DNA from: Chrysomallon squamiferum
Taxonomy: Eukaryota; Mollusca; Gastropoda; Neomphalida; Peltospiridae
Direction of reading: 5' to 3'
Length of the DNA stretch: 64,000 nt
Assembly: GCA_012295275.1 (NCBI GenBank)
Contig: CM022666.1
Coordinates: 15,423,440 to 15,487,439, forward strand
The notes under the pieces were generated by a model. It was given only the letters and a program-made list of their open reading frames with translations, was not told the origin of the DNA and made no database searches. This document shows, in pieces, positions 11,100-45,168 of this stretch. The position numbers and the translations under genes were made by a program. How positions within the stretch are numbered: the first letter of the stretch is position 1; each line of letters starts with the position of its first letter.

Positions 11100-12578
11100 G
11101 GTAAATATGTCCAGCAATTTCAAGTCACTTTAATTATTTTCAGTCAAGAGAATATTCTTCAGTGAATAGAACATTTAAGAAATGACAGGTATAAAATATG
11201 AAGCTCAGCAAACATACATACATCATCTTCAATTAATTTCAGCAACATGAACCATTCACAATAACAAAAAAGTGATTCTAAGAGATTCTGAATGCAACTT
11301 TTTGACAAATTACTCATAAAATAGTTATTCTAAAAGATTTAAACACAACTTTGTTAGTTAAAAAAAAAAAAAATGATTATTACATTTATGTTTTTAATAT
11401 ATATACCGTAAGCATCAACAACAACAAAAAATAAATAATAATAAACAATTTCAAGCAAAGATTTTTAAAAAAAACAACAACATATTTATGAATTGTTTTT
11501 AATACAAAATAAAAATTAAAATAAATTCTAATTTAATTGAAACGATTTACCCCCCCAAACATTTCCACATTTATAGAAGTTTTTATATTGTTAACACACA
11601 AAAAAATACAGTATTAATATCACAATCAGTCTTTCTCAAAAACTCCACATTTTCCTACTCAGTTGACTAAAGAAAGCTTGATTATTTTGATCATTTAAAT
11701 ACACTGTCATGTCTGATTCAGAATTTATCAAATACTTCAATTGACTAGATCATGGTAATTTCATTTATAAATAAAAAATAAATTAAATTTAAAAAATCTC
11801 GTATATGACTGTCTTTTCAAAATTTGGCAACAACAATAGTATTTGATTGTTTTTAATTTGATAAAAAAATATATAATAAAAAAATGTTCCCTCTAAAACT
11901 TAACAAATATTGCAGTGAATAGATCAATGAATGTAAAAAAAATATCACAATAATAAAAAAAAAAATCAACTGATTTTTCTTTCAAAATTTATCAAATATT
12001 GAAGTCATTGTTTATTAAACTTTCACATTTTTTTGAAAAGTCAAAAAAAAAAAAACAACAACAAACAAATCAAATAAAAAGAACATATTCCCTTCAAAAA
12101 TTGCAATGAGTAGATTATCATACTGGTCATTAATAAAAAATGAAAAATCAAAATAACCACCACCAACAACAGAAATACAAAAAGCAATCTAAGTATAGTA
12201 AATACCATAATAATCCTATATTGTATATTCATTTAAAAAATAATAATAAAGTAAAAAGTAGACATATTTTGTACAAAGCTTAACAAATAATGCAATGACT
12301 ATCTCTTTGTATATTCATTATAAAATACAACTTGTTTTCCCTTCACAGTTTTCATAAAAACAATAATAATTTTTTTTCTTTACAAATTAATAAAAAATGC
12401 AATTGCCATTTTCTGTCCAGATCTTATCAAATATTCTAATCAATTTTATTTAAAAAAAAGGATATTTCCTATAAAATGTATCAAATACTATAATCAAAAA
12501 TTATTTGTAATTTCATTATAAAATGTAATTTTCCTCAAAAGTTTATCAAATATTCTCATCAAAAATGACTGTAATTTC

Positions 12579-12613
<35 letters not shown>

Positions 12614-12730
12614 ATGTTTCCTCCAAAGTTTAGCAAAATTCATAATCCTGGATTTGTAATATTTAAAAAAAATGTTTTTTATTTTTTTAATAAAATTTCC
12701 CAGACACATAACCTCCAAGATGTATCAAAT
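11100..12730. repeat. Degenerate tandem repeat, unit about 80 bp, MAO 3' flank
   Basis: A diverged unit recurs many times. Each has a core like TTTATCAAATATTGAAT preceded by TTTCCTTCAAAA and separated by AT- or A-rich filler. Clear cores lie near 11730, 11905, 11990, 12280, 12390, 12425, 12480, 12540 and 12630. The array lies just downstream of the MAO stop codon on the - strand and may lie within its 3' UTR. Confidence 0.5.
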
Positions 12731-12871
12731 ATAGTGTAATTTAATTGCTGAGAAATCCTTTTTTTATAAACCAAAAGTATTATTCTCTCTGTTGCAGTTC
12801 AAATACCATTCTCTTTGGTTTGATGTACAAAAAAACCACCATGTAGTCTCAGTGTAAGAGAATGTCCCACT

Positions 12872-34032
<21,161 letters not shown>

Positions 34033-34095
34033 GGCTGTGGATTTAAAAAAAACAAAAACAGAATGAAAACAATAATAATGTCTTCTTTTCTCTAC

Positions 34096-34137
34096 CACGT
34101 CAGACGTCAGCTGCTTTGCAAGACACGGTCACGTGAC
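34096..34137 (-). promoter_or_regulatory. Putative MAO proximal promoter elements
   Basis: About 65-105 bp upstream of the MAO ATG are two CRE-like half sites (on the - strand TGACGTCTGACGTGG) and the palindrome GTCACGTGAC (34128-34137), an E-box. No TATA box is visible. A good splice acceptor just before the ATG means the true start could be further upstream. Confidence 0.4.
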
Positions 34138-34820
34138 AAAAGGTTAAAGGCTACACTAAGCCAATCTAAGAATAACATTTTATCTGTTGCGGTTAACACA
34201 TTGCAGTATTAGCAGAAGCTACGAAAATCTCTCAACACAAAGGATAGCTTTATTGAAATTTTCGATTAATTGGTTTAATGCAACTAAGATCACTTTAAAA
34301 GAATTCCCCCCGATCTTAGAACGCTCTCTCTGCATATTTAAATAAATGCACAATAACACTTACACACACGCGCTCACATAATCTATACACACATACATGC
34401 ATGCATACATGCATACATACATAAACATATACATACATGCATACATACATACATACACGCATACATAAATATATACATACATATACATATATTATTTGTT
34501 TATTTATTTATTTATTATCTCTGTTGTTGTTGCTGATATAATATGTAGAAATATTTATTTTCTTTTTGCTTATTTTTGATGTATATATTTTACCTCATCA
34601 CCTAGTATTAATAATAAATATAATCATTGGCATGTGCTTTAATATGTATAAATTATGACAACCCTCAAAAACAACTAAGCCTGATTTAGGACAAAATAAA
34701 TTTTGTAAGCAGATTATTTTATCTGTTTTTTATAATTTAAATACTACTACAACTACTACTACTACTGCTACTACTACTACTACTGCTGCTTATTACTTCT
34801 GCTGCTGCTGCTGTTGCTGC

Positions 34821-34884
<64 letters not shown>

Positions 34885-36509
34885 AATGAAATATTGCACT
34901 GCATAGTAGAACAAACAAAACGCACATGTGCATTGACTTATTTACTAAATTTGTTTTATTTTTGTTACTTTAATTATGGCGTAATTTGAACTTTTAACCA
35001 CTGACCTATGAAATGACCTGTGACGCGAAACAAACTTCGGTTTTCTGTTGGCACGTGGTTTCGTTACTCTATTTATAGAAATCCACGTCTGCTCATAAAT
35101 TAGCGTCGTTCAGTGTTCTCCGAATAAAAGGTTAGTTTTTATTTCTTAGTTTTATTTTGCACTATTTTCTTCACCAGTTTTAATTTTTTAGTAATATTTA
35201 TTTGTTTGAACATTTCTGAATTGAAACACACCCCTCCACACACACACACAGAGAACTGTATGTTTGGTTTTGATTTATGTATGCGTAATTTATATTTTGG
35301 TTTCTGGTGTTATAAATTTGTTTTAAATAGTAAATATTTTTCATGAATAATGCAAAAATAATTGTAAATATAATCATTGTTTCAGACTGAGAGATAGAAA
35401 AAATACAGAAAAAGATACACAGAAAGAAAGAAAGACACAGAGACAGATAAACAGACACATAAATACATAGTCAAACATTTGCTGCTACTACAACTACAAC
35501 TACTACTACACTTCTACTACTAATAATAATTTCACACACACGATTTTATTACTATTATTATTTCACAAACGATTTATTAACTGTGGTAAATAAACTAGTC
35601 ATAACTATTAATAAATACAAATTATCTGCCCTTCTTCATCACTTTAGAATCCTGAGTTACCTCCTCCTAACGGAATACTGTACCATCCTAAAACACTTTT
35701 TCGTGAACCAGCAAAATGTTTAAAACTTAAAACCTCATTTTCAGGTTTTAATGCAGTATTTAACATATCGAATCAGTATTAGATACTTGCTGTACAATAA
35801 GCAGGGATTTTTTTTTTTTTTTTTTTTATCTATTATTATATTTTTAAAATAAAATTTAAAACATCTCTTATTTTACTTTTCAGTCGGGTATAGAGTAAAC
35901 TTCATCATTAAAACGTCATATTAGCCTATTACAACACTTTTAGCAGTTGGAGGGCTTACGTTCCAGATTGTTGTCGTGTGGTAGCTGTAGTAGTTGTTTA
36001 TTTACTGTGAAGGACTAGAGAGGAATGCCAGTTTTGTCGTTGTTGTTGTTATTATTATTATTAGTTTTGTTATTATTGTTGTTATTGTTTTTGTCGTTGT
36101 TGTTGTTATTATTATTATTATTAGTTCATTGGTGGTGTTGGTGTTACTGTTCAAATTTTGTTATTTATTAAGTGTAGACTGTACTTGCGATAAACAATTT
36201 TAAATTTTACATAGAGTAAAAGAACTTATATCATATTACTTTATTAAAGCAGGTTTCAAAAAAACTGCCAGGTCCAAATAAAAAGATGTTTTTAATTTAT
36301 TGTAGCACCGTTAGACGATTAAGACAGATTACAAGCAACAGATAAACATAGCAAATATTTTATTGTATATGATATCAAAAACTCAGTCTTAATTTTTACA
36401 GAATACAGATTCCCTCTATTAATGAACCTAAACTGTATGAGCTTGGCAAACTTAAACTTCCTTATTACAATGGCGAACAATATTAAATACCTCTGTAATG
36501 TACTTCTGA

Positions 36510-37400
36510 AAACTGGTGATTACGTCCAATTTCCACTGAGAGTAGAAATAATGTCGATCTGTATTCAACAAACAACAACAGCACAAAGAAAATGTTACCC
36601 ACGGAATTTTAAAATTATTAATTGTTGCATTTTAAGGCGATTCATGCTTTTTCACTTTATTGTTTTAAAAAATTGTACTGAAAAAATAAGATATAGATGA
36701 CAGGAATATTTTTTTTTTTTTCAAAATTTTATTAATAATTATGATGATAATAATAATAATAATTTATTTGTTCATGTAATTGATATTTCTTTCTTTCCTT
36801 ATCGATTGAATTGTTGAATTGTTTATTGATTGATTGATTCATTTTAAATGTTTATCATTTTGTGAATTTACACCTGTTTTGTGTACGTACACCTTTTTAA
36901 TATACAGATATGTTATTATTATCTGAGGTATGTACATCTGGTTAATATACAGATTGATCATTATTATTAAAGGTATGTACAACTGTTTAATATAGTAGTA
37001 GTACCTACTACTACTGATACATAACATGATATATACACTATACTATACCGTAAATACAGATTGTACTATATATTATAATCACTACTATTACTACTAATAT
37101 CCTGTAACTGAAACTACTACACACTGCACTATACTATAAATACAAACACTTTCTTCTAGTTAATAATGTAATAATATTTATAATTCATAAATGAATGAAG
37201 GAATAAATAAATAAATAATAAAAACAAATAAATAAAGTGTTGAAACAAAAACTGAATGAATAAATAAAAAGTTGAAAATAAACAGAGAAAGAGTTTCATA
37301 CACTGCTCTTGAAATAATGACAACATAATGCTCATATTTTATTTCTTGTTTCAACTGGTGAACTAAATGAAGAAAATTGGGGGAATGAACATACATATCT
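36510..37400. repeat. Diverged copy of the 49.2-50.9 kb module
   Basis: Shares in order with 49255-50720: GATTACGTCCA/GGTTACGTCTA, AGAGTAGAAATAATGTCGA, the CTACTACTACTGATACATAA repeat, and GTTGAAACAAAAACTGAA followed by TTGAAATAATGACAACA. This indicates an old segmental duplication of about 0.9 kb. Confidence 0.65.
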
Positions 37401-37659
37401 GTTTACTTTATTTTATTATTTATTGTTGCTTTGTTCCTTTTTGTTTTATTATTCTCTTTTATATTTATTTATTTATTTATTTTTGAAAAATGGTTTCAGT
37501 AGCAAGACAAATTTCTTTTTAAAAGTTTCAATAACTCACTAATAGAGAAATAACAGCAAAAACAAAATAATATAACAGTGAAAGAAGACAATCTAAATAA
37601 AACGAATAACTAATAAAGCAACGCCCCCAGCAAAATAAACACCAATATACCCCACTTGA

Positions 37660-37830
37660 TGCGGCCATGTTTAGAAGAAACAAATTTCAGTGTGCGATGG
37701 TTCACTCAGGTTTCACAGTCCAGGTAGGGAGCTTAAGTTTAAAAACTCAATAGCAAGTTAAATCAGTCATGTGGAAAGCGGTCATGTGGTTATATACAAA
37801 CACAGGTAATCTTGTCTTTTTATATCAGGA
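37660..37830 (+). repeat. Recurrent block with AP-1-like motif, copy 1
   Basis: Contains CACTTGATGCGGCCATGTTT, GTGTGCGATGGTTCACTCAG, GTTTCACAGTCC and GTTATATACAAACACAG|GTAA. Diverged copies lie at about 39650, 40890, 53330, 56940 and 59120. The most complete copies stand roughly 350-450 bp upstream of TRIM-type TATA promoters. Confidence 0.6.
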
Positions 37831-38766
37831 CACGTATATGATAAAATTACCTTAAAATAAAATAAAATAAAATAAATAAATATATAAATTTAAAAATAAA
37901 ATAAAAATAAATAATAATAATAAATAATAAATGAACAAACTACACGCCGTTGATGATAAAGAATAAATGACATACTGAGACAGACATAAACTGAATCGTA
38001 TAAATGTTTTATTTTTTAAATCTTCATTCTTTAATAAAGGTTTACTGTGTTGTGTCTTAAGTCTTTCACGTTTATAAGATACAGTACAAAAAAAAAAAAA
38101 AAATAAAAAATGAAATAAAAAAATAAATAAATAAATTTTTAAATTTTTAAAAAAAAAAAAAGAAAAAGAAAAGAGGGCTAGTACTGTTATGGCTTTGGTT
38201 TATACAATAAGCATTGGGAGATTTTGAAATAGTTTGTCTTTATTATCTAGAATATGAAATAATATTTACTTTATTTCAGTTTCGATGCTTGAATGGAAAG
38301 TTTTTAGTGAATAAAGAAGAAAAATCGTAGGAAAAATAAATTCTATGTGATAAGTTGGACCATGCAAGCGAACTGACCCTTTAACCTGTGACTTGCAGAA
38401 TCACAAATACACTTTACCTTGTAAATACCACGTAACCCGAGTAGCAGATTAAATCAGTTTAAAGTGTAATAATAGAAATAAATAACATAAAAAAGTTAGT
38501 CATACTTCCAAGATAATTTGATTCTTGTTTAGAGGGACCTGTCACCGCCTGTGACTAAGTGAGACAATTTAATAATCGAATTACAAAATATCTGAACGTC
38601 TCCATTTTACCCGTTTGCAACAAGAGTCATAACGTACTGTTTTGGTCTCGACAGAAGAAAGTTTAGGACAAATTTACACACCTGTGTCAATGTCGTAGTT
38701 AATTACTGTACATATACTTTTAAATGTACTGTCTAGTTCTTATATTTTATTAATAATTAAGACAGG

Positions 38767-38868
<102 letters not shown>

Positions 38869-40569
38869 TGCAGGAGATTTAGACAGTAATTTATTCTTTT
38901 ACTCCAATATTTACTATTATTCATTTATTGTCTATTTTCAGTATGTAAAAACGAATAGAGGCAAAATACTTGTAAATGACCTTCAAATGGTGTAGGACGT
39001 TCAAAGTCATTCATTGTAAGCAGCTGTTATTTGTATCGTCGTAACAACAAAACTTGTAACATGATCAGGATGTGTAAATTCTTAACGAAACTAAGGTGTA
39101 TAAAATTTCAGAATCTAATCTGTTCATCAGAATCTCAGCCGCGTAGGTAGAGAAAGAATAATCTGTTTCAAATGTGCTTAGTAATTGTATGTAGACATAC
39201 CTGTAATTTCAGGGTCTGTCACATTACTTGACAAAGAAATAATAAGTTATATAGTAACAAGTATTACAATTAAACACACAGACAGATGAAATTAATAATT
39301 AAATTGCTAATAAAATTAATAAAATAATAGAAATCTTGTATTAGAATATTCACTGTGATAAATCTTATGTACATTCATAGGTATTTGAAATAAAACTATT
39401 TTGAAACATGAATTAGATTTTTCAATACGGAACGAGTGAAAACTGAAGAAAATTGTGTTGTAAAAAGTCGCACTCTTTACTATTTCAGTTCCCTTGCTTC
39501 GTCAGAGATCGCGACTGTCACAGGCATGCTTCACAGCGGCTTGTTCTGATTAGCTCGTTCATTTTTTTACTCATTATTTCATATTTTCTGAAATTCAGAA
39601 GAAAAAATCAACTGCGCAGTTAGTGATAAGAATGCAGTGACGCATTCACGTCTGACAATTCGAATAAAGTTAAATCGGTGATGTGGAAAGTGGTCGTTGC
39701 TTATATACAAAAACACGTGATCAGGAGAAGTTATGATAAAGTACATACACGTACATACACATACATACTCTTATATCCATTCACACATATGTGGGCAACA
39801 TTAGGGTGATAGGCGTTACATTCCAATGGATTGGAGGTTACTGCAAGTTGCTTGATTGCTAGAGTCGCACCACAAGGAAATTGTACAAACACAAATACGT
39901 TTTACCTTATAAATACCGACTTTATTCATTCTTTATTTATAAAATTTGCCAAATAATTTGTCCCTCTTTCGACTGTTGTCCCTAAACTGCAATATTCAAA
40001 ATTCTAAATAATATAAAAATTGATTTATATTGAATTAAACTGAATCGAAGTTTCACGACGATTTCGAATCGATTCGAATATTCGAAACTTCATAAAATAT
40101 GTGTAGTGGTATATACCTTTGTTATAAACAAATAATCACTTCTGATCTGAATCTCCAATATAGTACCTTAGTTCATTTTATTTTTTTTTTTTTACTGCAA
40201 CAAATTAAAAATATATGAAAGAAAAAAGTAAAGAGAAAGGAATATTATAAAATTAAAGAGAGACACATTCTTAATAGAAATCATGTATTTATTTGTAAAC
40301 ATAGTTAAATCACAGTGTCACGAATCATTAAAATAAATAAACAACAACAACAACAAACAAACAAAAACAAAACAGAAACAAACGAAGAAAACAACCCAAA
40401 TACGATAATTTTATAATGTAAAATCAAATTCATCAAAGTAACCTAAAAATGGATAATCTCGGTGTGAGTATAGACAGGTCTACCTTTCTGTCTGTCTGTC
40501 CGTACATGAATCTACCTAACTGTCTTTCTGTTTAAGCATCCATATATTTGTTTTTCTGTCTCTATGTCT

Positions 40570-40688
40570 TTTCTAGATAGATAGATAGATAGATAGATAG
40601 ATACAGCGAATTATAGAAAGAAAAAGGAGAGAAGAATAGAGCCAATAGAGAGGACGCCGAAGACGGAATAAACAAAAAGAGATAAACA

Positions 40689-40775
<87 letters not shown>
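40570..40775. repeat. (GATA)n and (GA)n tracts in a duplicated module
   Basis: CTAGATAGATAGATAG (about 40573-40602), then mixed A-rich sequence, then about 40 GA units (40693-40774). The same TTTCTAGATA-to-(GA)n arrangement recurs near 53440 and 55010. Confidence 0.85.
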
Positions 40776-40777
<2 letters not shown>

Positions 40778-40888
40778 AAAAAGATTAACAGAAAAGGAAG
40801 AATAAATAAAAGTATTATAATAAAAACAACAAAAAGAATAGAAGAAAAAAAGTTGTGCTCAGACCGTGACCAACAACAACATTATACT

Positions 40889-41060
40889 CGCTTGAAACTT
40901 TCATATCCGGCTCTGTCTAGAAGAAAAAAAAATATTCGAAGAATGTGATGACTCACTCTAGTTTCACAATCCAAATAAGAGCTTAAATTTACAGTAACCA
41001 ATAAAAAGTTTTGATGTGGAAACTGGTCACTGGTTATATACCGGGGAGGTAAACGACAAT
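40889..41060 (+). promoter_or_regulatory. Recurrent AP-1-like block upstream of TRIM gene 1
   Basis: CTTGAAACTTTCATATCCGG, TGTCTAGAAG, GATGACTCACTCTAGTTTCA and CACAATCCAAATAAGAGC, ending GTTATATACCGGGGAGGTAA. TGACTCA is an AP-1 consensus. The equivalent blocks at 56940 and 59120 sit at similar distances before the other two TATA promoters, so this is probably part of the ancestral upstream region. Confidence 0.4.
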
Positions 41061-41263
41061 AAGTACCTTTCAAATTTTACAGTAAAATATAACCAAAGAA
41101 AACTGCACATTATTTATGGAAAAAAAGGGGAAAAATATACACAGAGACACATAAAAAGACATCAAACTTTAATTAAAATTTACTCTATTGTGTCTTAACA
41201 AGGCTATTAGATACGATCCTATCACGAAGCGGAGTAATACTACCGCAGTGATTAAAACAAACC

Positions 41264-41270
41264 ATATAAG
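41264..41270 (+). promoter_or_regulatory. TATA box, TRIM gene 1
   Basis: CATATAAGGAG, preceded by ACTACCGCAGTGATTAAA. The same TATAAGGAGATTT word stands in front of TRIM gene 2 and of an orphan unit at 57.36 kb, so the element is conserved with the gene. Confidence 0.55.
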
Positions 41271-41294
41271 GAGATTTCAGGTATCTGCAGTGTG

Positions 41295-41408
41295 GACTGT
41301 TTCTACAGAATTGATATAAAAAAATAAAATAAAAAACGAAGGACACTCTGTTGGATCGAGTCTGAGTTGAGGTTTTAAGGGAAATAACAACATTGAATTT
41401 TTACTTGG
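41295..41408 (+). other. Predicted 5' UTR exon, TRIM gene 1
   Basis: From about 30 bp after the TATA box to a ACTTGG|GTAAGATC donor. The coding exon begins after an ATTTTTTAG acceptor at 42731, so a non-coding first exon and a 1.3-kb intron are implied. The start is approximate. The homologous donor in gene 2 is ACTTAG|GTAAGAT. Confidence 0.45.
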
Positions 41409-41960
41409 GTAAGATCACGTTTTTATTCCTGTATTATTGTTGTGATTGTAGTTGTTGTAGTAGTTGTTAATGATGATGTTACTTTGTTATTAGCATCACA
41501 TTAATGCAGTTTTGTAGACTTATTCTGATTTCTGTTATATTGTGTTTAGTGATGTAAGAAATGAAAGTCGTTGTCCTTACTGTAAAGTCTACTATTAGAA
41601 ATAGGATCTGTTTTATATACGCCTTCCACAGAAAAAATAAAGTTCTTTCTCTTATGTTATTAGTTCTACTATTACTACTAGCAGTAGTGATATTGTTAGT
41701 ATTGTTATCTTACTTGTTATTATTGTTATTATTGTTGTTATTGTTAAATGTGTTGTTATTATTATTGTTATTGTTAAATTTGTTGTTGTTACTGTTGTTG
41801 TCGTCGCGTCCTCACATTAATACACTAATGATTTTTGCAACATTGTTTTTATTCAAGTAAGAAAATAAAGTCGCTGTCGTTACCCCAACGACTACTCTTA
41901 CTAGCGCTAAGACATATTTTATGTGTGTCTTCCCATAATTGTAAAAACACATACTTCTTT

Positions 41961-42218
41961 GATAAATCATTGAAGAGAAAGTCTCATTGCTTCTGTAACG
42001 AGGGGCGATCGCACGACCTGTAACGTGTGAAAGTTTTGTCTTAGATCTGAGATTCAACATGCTCCGTATTTGTGTCTGTCGTTGTCTTTGATAAACGAGT
42101 GAAGAGAAAGTCTCATTGCTTCTGTAAGGAGGGGCGATCGCACGACCTGTAACGTGTGAAAGTTTTGTCTTCGATCTGAGATTCAACATGCTCTGTATTT
42201 GTGTCCGTCGCTGTCGAA
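41961..42218. repeat. 129-bp tandem duplication in TRIM gene 1 first intron
   Basis: Two head-to-tail copies start at 41961 and 42090, each with GAAGAGAAAGTCTCATTGCT, GGGGCGATCGCACGACCTGT and GATCTGAGATTCAACATGCT. TRIM gene 2 has a single copy (about 60331-60460), so the duplication arose after the genes split, or the second copy was lost in gene 2. Confidence 0.9.
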
Positions 42219-42768
42219 GTTGTTCAGTCGTATTCAAACTGTTGTAATGACAAGGAAAAAAAGAGAAAAGAAAAGAAAACAAATTCTGTTTGTCACTTGA
42301 TGAACGTTCGAAACTTGTTCACTATGGAAATCTTTCATTCATCACATTTTGATAGCAGAATAATTCATGGATATAAAAACAATTATTACTTTGATCTTAC
42401 GTACTAGATGAACGAATCATAAATTTCAAGATTTATACAAATTTATATAACTTAATAAAATACAGTAAGAAAACACGTTTCTACAATGTAGCAATGCTGC
42501 ATTTATTTTTCAGAACACGATAGCTAATTTCTTTTCTGTTTCTTTTCTTATCGTTATCGTTGTTATTGTTATGGGTCCATTTATCTATTTATCTATTATT
42601 CTTACTGTTATTTATCAGTGTAATCAGTGCTAATTATAAATAAACAGTTGTTGAGTTCCTAAATGCTTCCTCAGCAAATAATAATAATAATAATGAAATC
42701 ATTATCAGCAATAATATTTTAAATTTTTTAGCCGGATCATCTCATTAACAAAGAGAGACTGTTGTACG

Positions 42769-43885
42769 ATGGCTGAAAAAGCGGTTGTACCACTTACAGA
42801 GCTACAAGAAGAGTTTGCTACTTGTAGTATATGTGAGGAATCGTTTGATGAGGAAGACAAATGTCCACGTTTACTACCGTGTTATCACACTTTCTGTACT
42901 ACTTGTCTTCGTCGGATCTGGAACAATTCAGAACATGGACTTATATGTCCTAACTGCAGGAGAAGGTGTCCTGTTAAAAACTCCATAGAACAGTCCTTTG
43001 AAAGAAACAGATGTGTATGCAATTTCGTGGAGTATCTGAACATGAAGAGCAAACCTGGCCAGTTATTGTGTCAACTCTGTGAAAAACATTCGAAAGCAAC
43101 ACACTGGTGCCAGGATTGTGACAAGTACTCTTGTGGTGAATGTCTACAGACTCACAAGAAAATTCCAGTTGCAAAACAACATAAAACGATTCTTTTAACA
43201 GAGCTGAGTCACATGACATCAGATGAATATTTTCTTCAGCAGAAAGAGATGTGTAAAGTTCATGACAATATGAAACTTGATCTGTTTTGTAAAAAGTGTT
43301 GGTCAGCTCTCTGTGCTGCTTGTGTTCCTGTTTCTCATAGAGATCACGACATTTGTAACTTGAGAGACATTCACGAAGAGAAGAAACGTTACATCATGAT
43401 AGCATTAAACAAGTTACAAGCCTCAAAAGACGTTTCAGAACAACACAGCAAAAAACTGAAGCAAGAAAACACAACACTGGATGCATGCAAAGCACATCTC
43501 TTGAAAACAATTGATGACTCGTATGACGCAATTATAGCAAAATTATCAAAGAAAAAGAAGCAGATGAAACAAGATGTTGTTTCCAACATAGACACAAAGA
43601 AAGCTGTGCGAGATAAACAGATAAAAGTGATTGCCGAGTCACAAAGTGAAAAGAACGATCATGTTCTGTACTGTCAACAGGCGATGCAGTTTGCACGAGG
43701 TGGAGAGTTTCTACAGATGTGTGAATCTCTAGAACAAAGGATTCAGTCTCTAACTGAAAGTCTAAAGCTGGTTGATGTTCCCATGCAGCAAATCACCTTG
43801 GACGACACGTTTGATAAAGTCAACAAAGTGTTGGAGAGAAGTGTTACTTTGTATGATGGCATAATTTTCAAGGAGGAAGATACAG
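42769..43885 (+). CDS. TRIM-family protein 1, first coding exon (RING, B-boxes, coiled coil)
   Basis: A predicted E3 ubiquitin ligase of the RBCC/TRIM class. The exon (with 37 nt of 5' UTR from 42732) encodes 372 residues. A C3HC4 RING uses C19, C22, C38, H40, C43, C46, C60 and C63 (CSIC, then LPCYHTFCTTC, then CPNC). Next come a B-box1-like zinc region (LLCQLCEKHSKATHWCQDC) and a B-box2 (MCKVHDN, LFCKKC, LCAAC, HRDH), then a long helical coiled coil rich in Lys, Glu and Gln (about 205-335). The donor is GATACAG|GTATGA, phase 1. If unspliced the frame runs on 43 codons into the intron. The start is the first ATG, in the context ACGATGGCTG, shared with gene 2. RING metal ligands are all present, so it is likely active. 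The substrate is unknown. Confidence 0.93.
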
Positions 43886-44115
43886 GTATGAAATTTAATG
43901 ATAATGATGATAATAAATGTGAAGGTAGGGAAGCCATTGGATCTCACCGAAACGAGTTTTGTTTTGATAATATTTTCCTGCAGATTATTTTTATTAAAAA
44001 TATATATATTTGTTAGAGAACATCGGAACGTGAAATTTTGTTTTTGTTATTTCCTCGCAACATCATGTATAATACATCTATTTTTAGACTGACATTGCAA
44101 ACGCTTATGTTTCAG

Positions 44116-44165
44116 CCGCCAAAAACGCAATGACTTTAGATAATGTGTTAGAAGAAGTTCACTGA
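44116..44165 (+). CDS. TRIM 1, possible alternative terminal exon
   Basis: After an ATGTTTCAG acceptor, 50 nt join in phase to the first coding exon and give AAKNAMTLDNVLEEVH then TGA. This would yield a RING-B-box-coiled-coil protein of about 388 residues without the SPRY-like domain. The same exon, frame and stop are kept in gene 2 (62349-62398), and an AATAAA-type signal follows at about 44525. It is inferred and has no transcript support. Confidence 0.45.
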
Positions 44166-45168
44166 AAATATTCCGGTCTGTTTATTCAGTGTACTGGTTA
44201 CTTATTAAACGGTCTGAAAGGAAACAGTTCAAACTGTCATACCGACATGATAACAAAATTCTACCGGTGCGCATTCGTGATATAAACTGAGTCGTTGACT
44301 GATGGGGAAACATTGCTGTGATGGTCGGAAATATAGCTGTTTATGAACATTGTCTACAAATATGTTTGAAATTATAAAACAGGGCTGCATAGCGAATGTC
44401 CTATGATGGACACCTACCAGTAAAAGAATGCTACTAAATGTAAGAGATATAAATCGGATCTTTAATAATAACTGTTACAGGTTTCCTAATGTGTTATACA
44501 ATTTTGGCTTTAATACAGTAGCAAATAAAAAAGATAATAAATAATTGTGGAAAAGAAAAACAATAGTTTGGCTTTTACTCTAAACAATTTTTGATTAATA
44601 TTAGTTAGATGCTGATCGGCATCGCATAAAGTTTTATTTTGTGTATAAAACAATTTCGAGGTACATGCATAGCTTTTCACTGATTACAACGTTAATTTGA
44701 AAATATACAGCAACTGAATAATGAAAAGGTAAGTTATTATTATGGTTACTACGGTAGATTTTATTTCTACGTAAGCTGACCTACTTATAACATCGAGTCG
44801 CGTGTCTTGTCTGGTTCGAGCACATTTTGAGAAGCGAACATCGAGGCGGTATTTTTCATTGTTAACAGGTTCACAAATTTTGAATGAATTTATAGATTTT
44901 GTATAGATAAGTAGATAACGTGTTTTCAGTTTAATTAGGTAGTTAATATTTTAATAGTTCTGTCATTCAGTATTTTTATTTTTCACACTTCTATTCCTAA
45001 TTTGTAAAGTAATAAAAAGTTCTACTACTAATTTTTCATTTTGTAAAGACAGTACTAGTATTACTTCTGATTTTACAGTTGTTATAATAATAATAATAAT
45101 AAATAATAATAATAATAATAATAAAATAAATTTAATAATAATAATAATAATAATAATAATATTTACAG

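Larger units (their letters stand above)
6682..12871. other. Intergenic region between the EF-hand and MAO genes
   Basis: No protein-coding exon is recognisable. Contents: EF-hand 3' UTR and flank (to about 7260); A-tracts near 7030 and 7065; a promoter-like motif cluster (7302-7330); long trinucleotide arrays (7943-8353, 8824-8868); a SINE fragment (8389-8430); CAA/AAC-rich and ATT-rich stretches (9030-9070, 9410-9470, 9990-10130); and then AT-rich sequence with degenerate tandem repeats up to the MAO stop codon. The - strand part next to 12872 presumably includes the MAO 3' UTR. Confidence 0.55.

Noticed and set aside
35050-35140. TATA-like site and a G|GTTAGT donor-like site suggesting a + strand promoter and untranslated exon
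   Set aside because: No matching coding exon downstream, so not supported beyond a mention in the region entry.
44800-44825. TGGTTCGAGCAC, resembling a tRNA B box
   Set aside because: No A box or cloverleaf around it, and the same text at 63.05 kb is just the paralogous TRIM intron.
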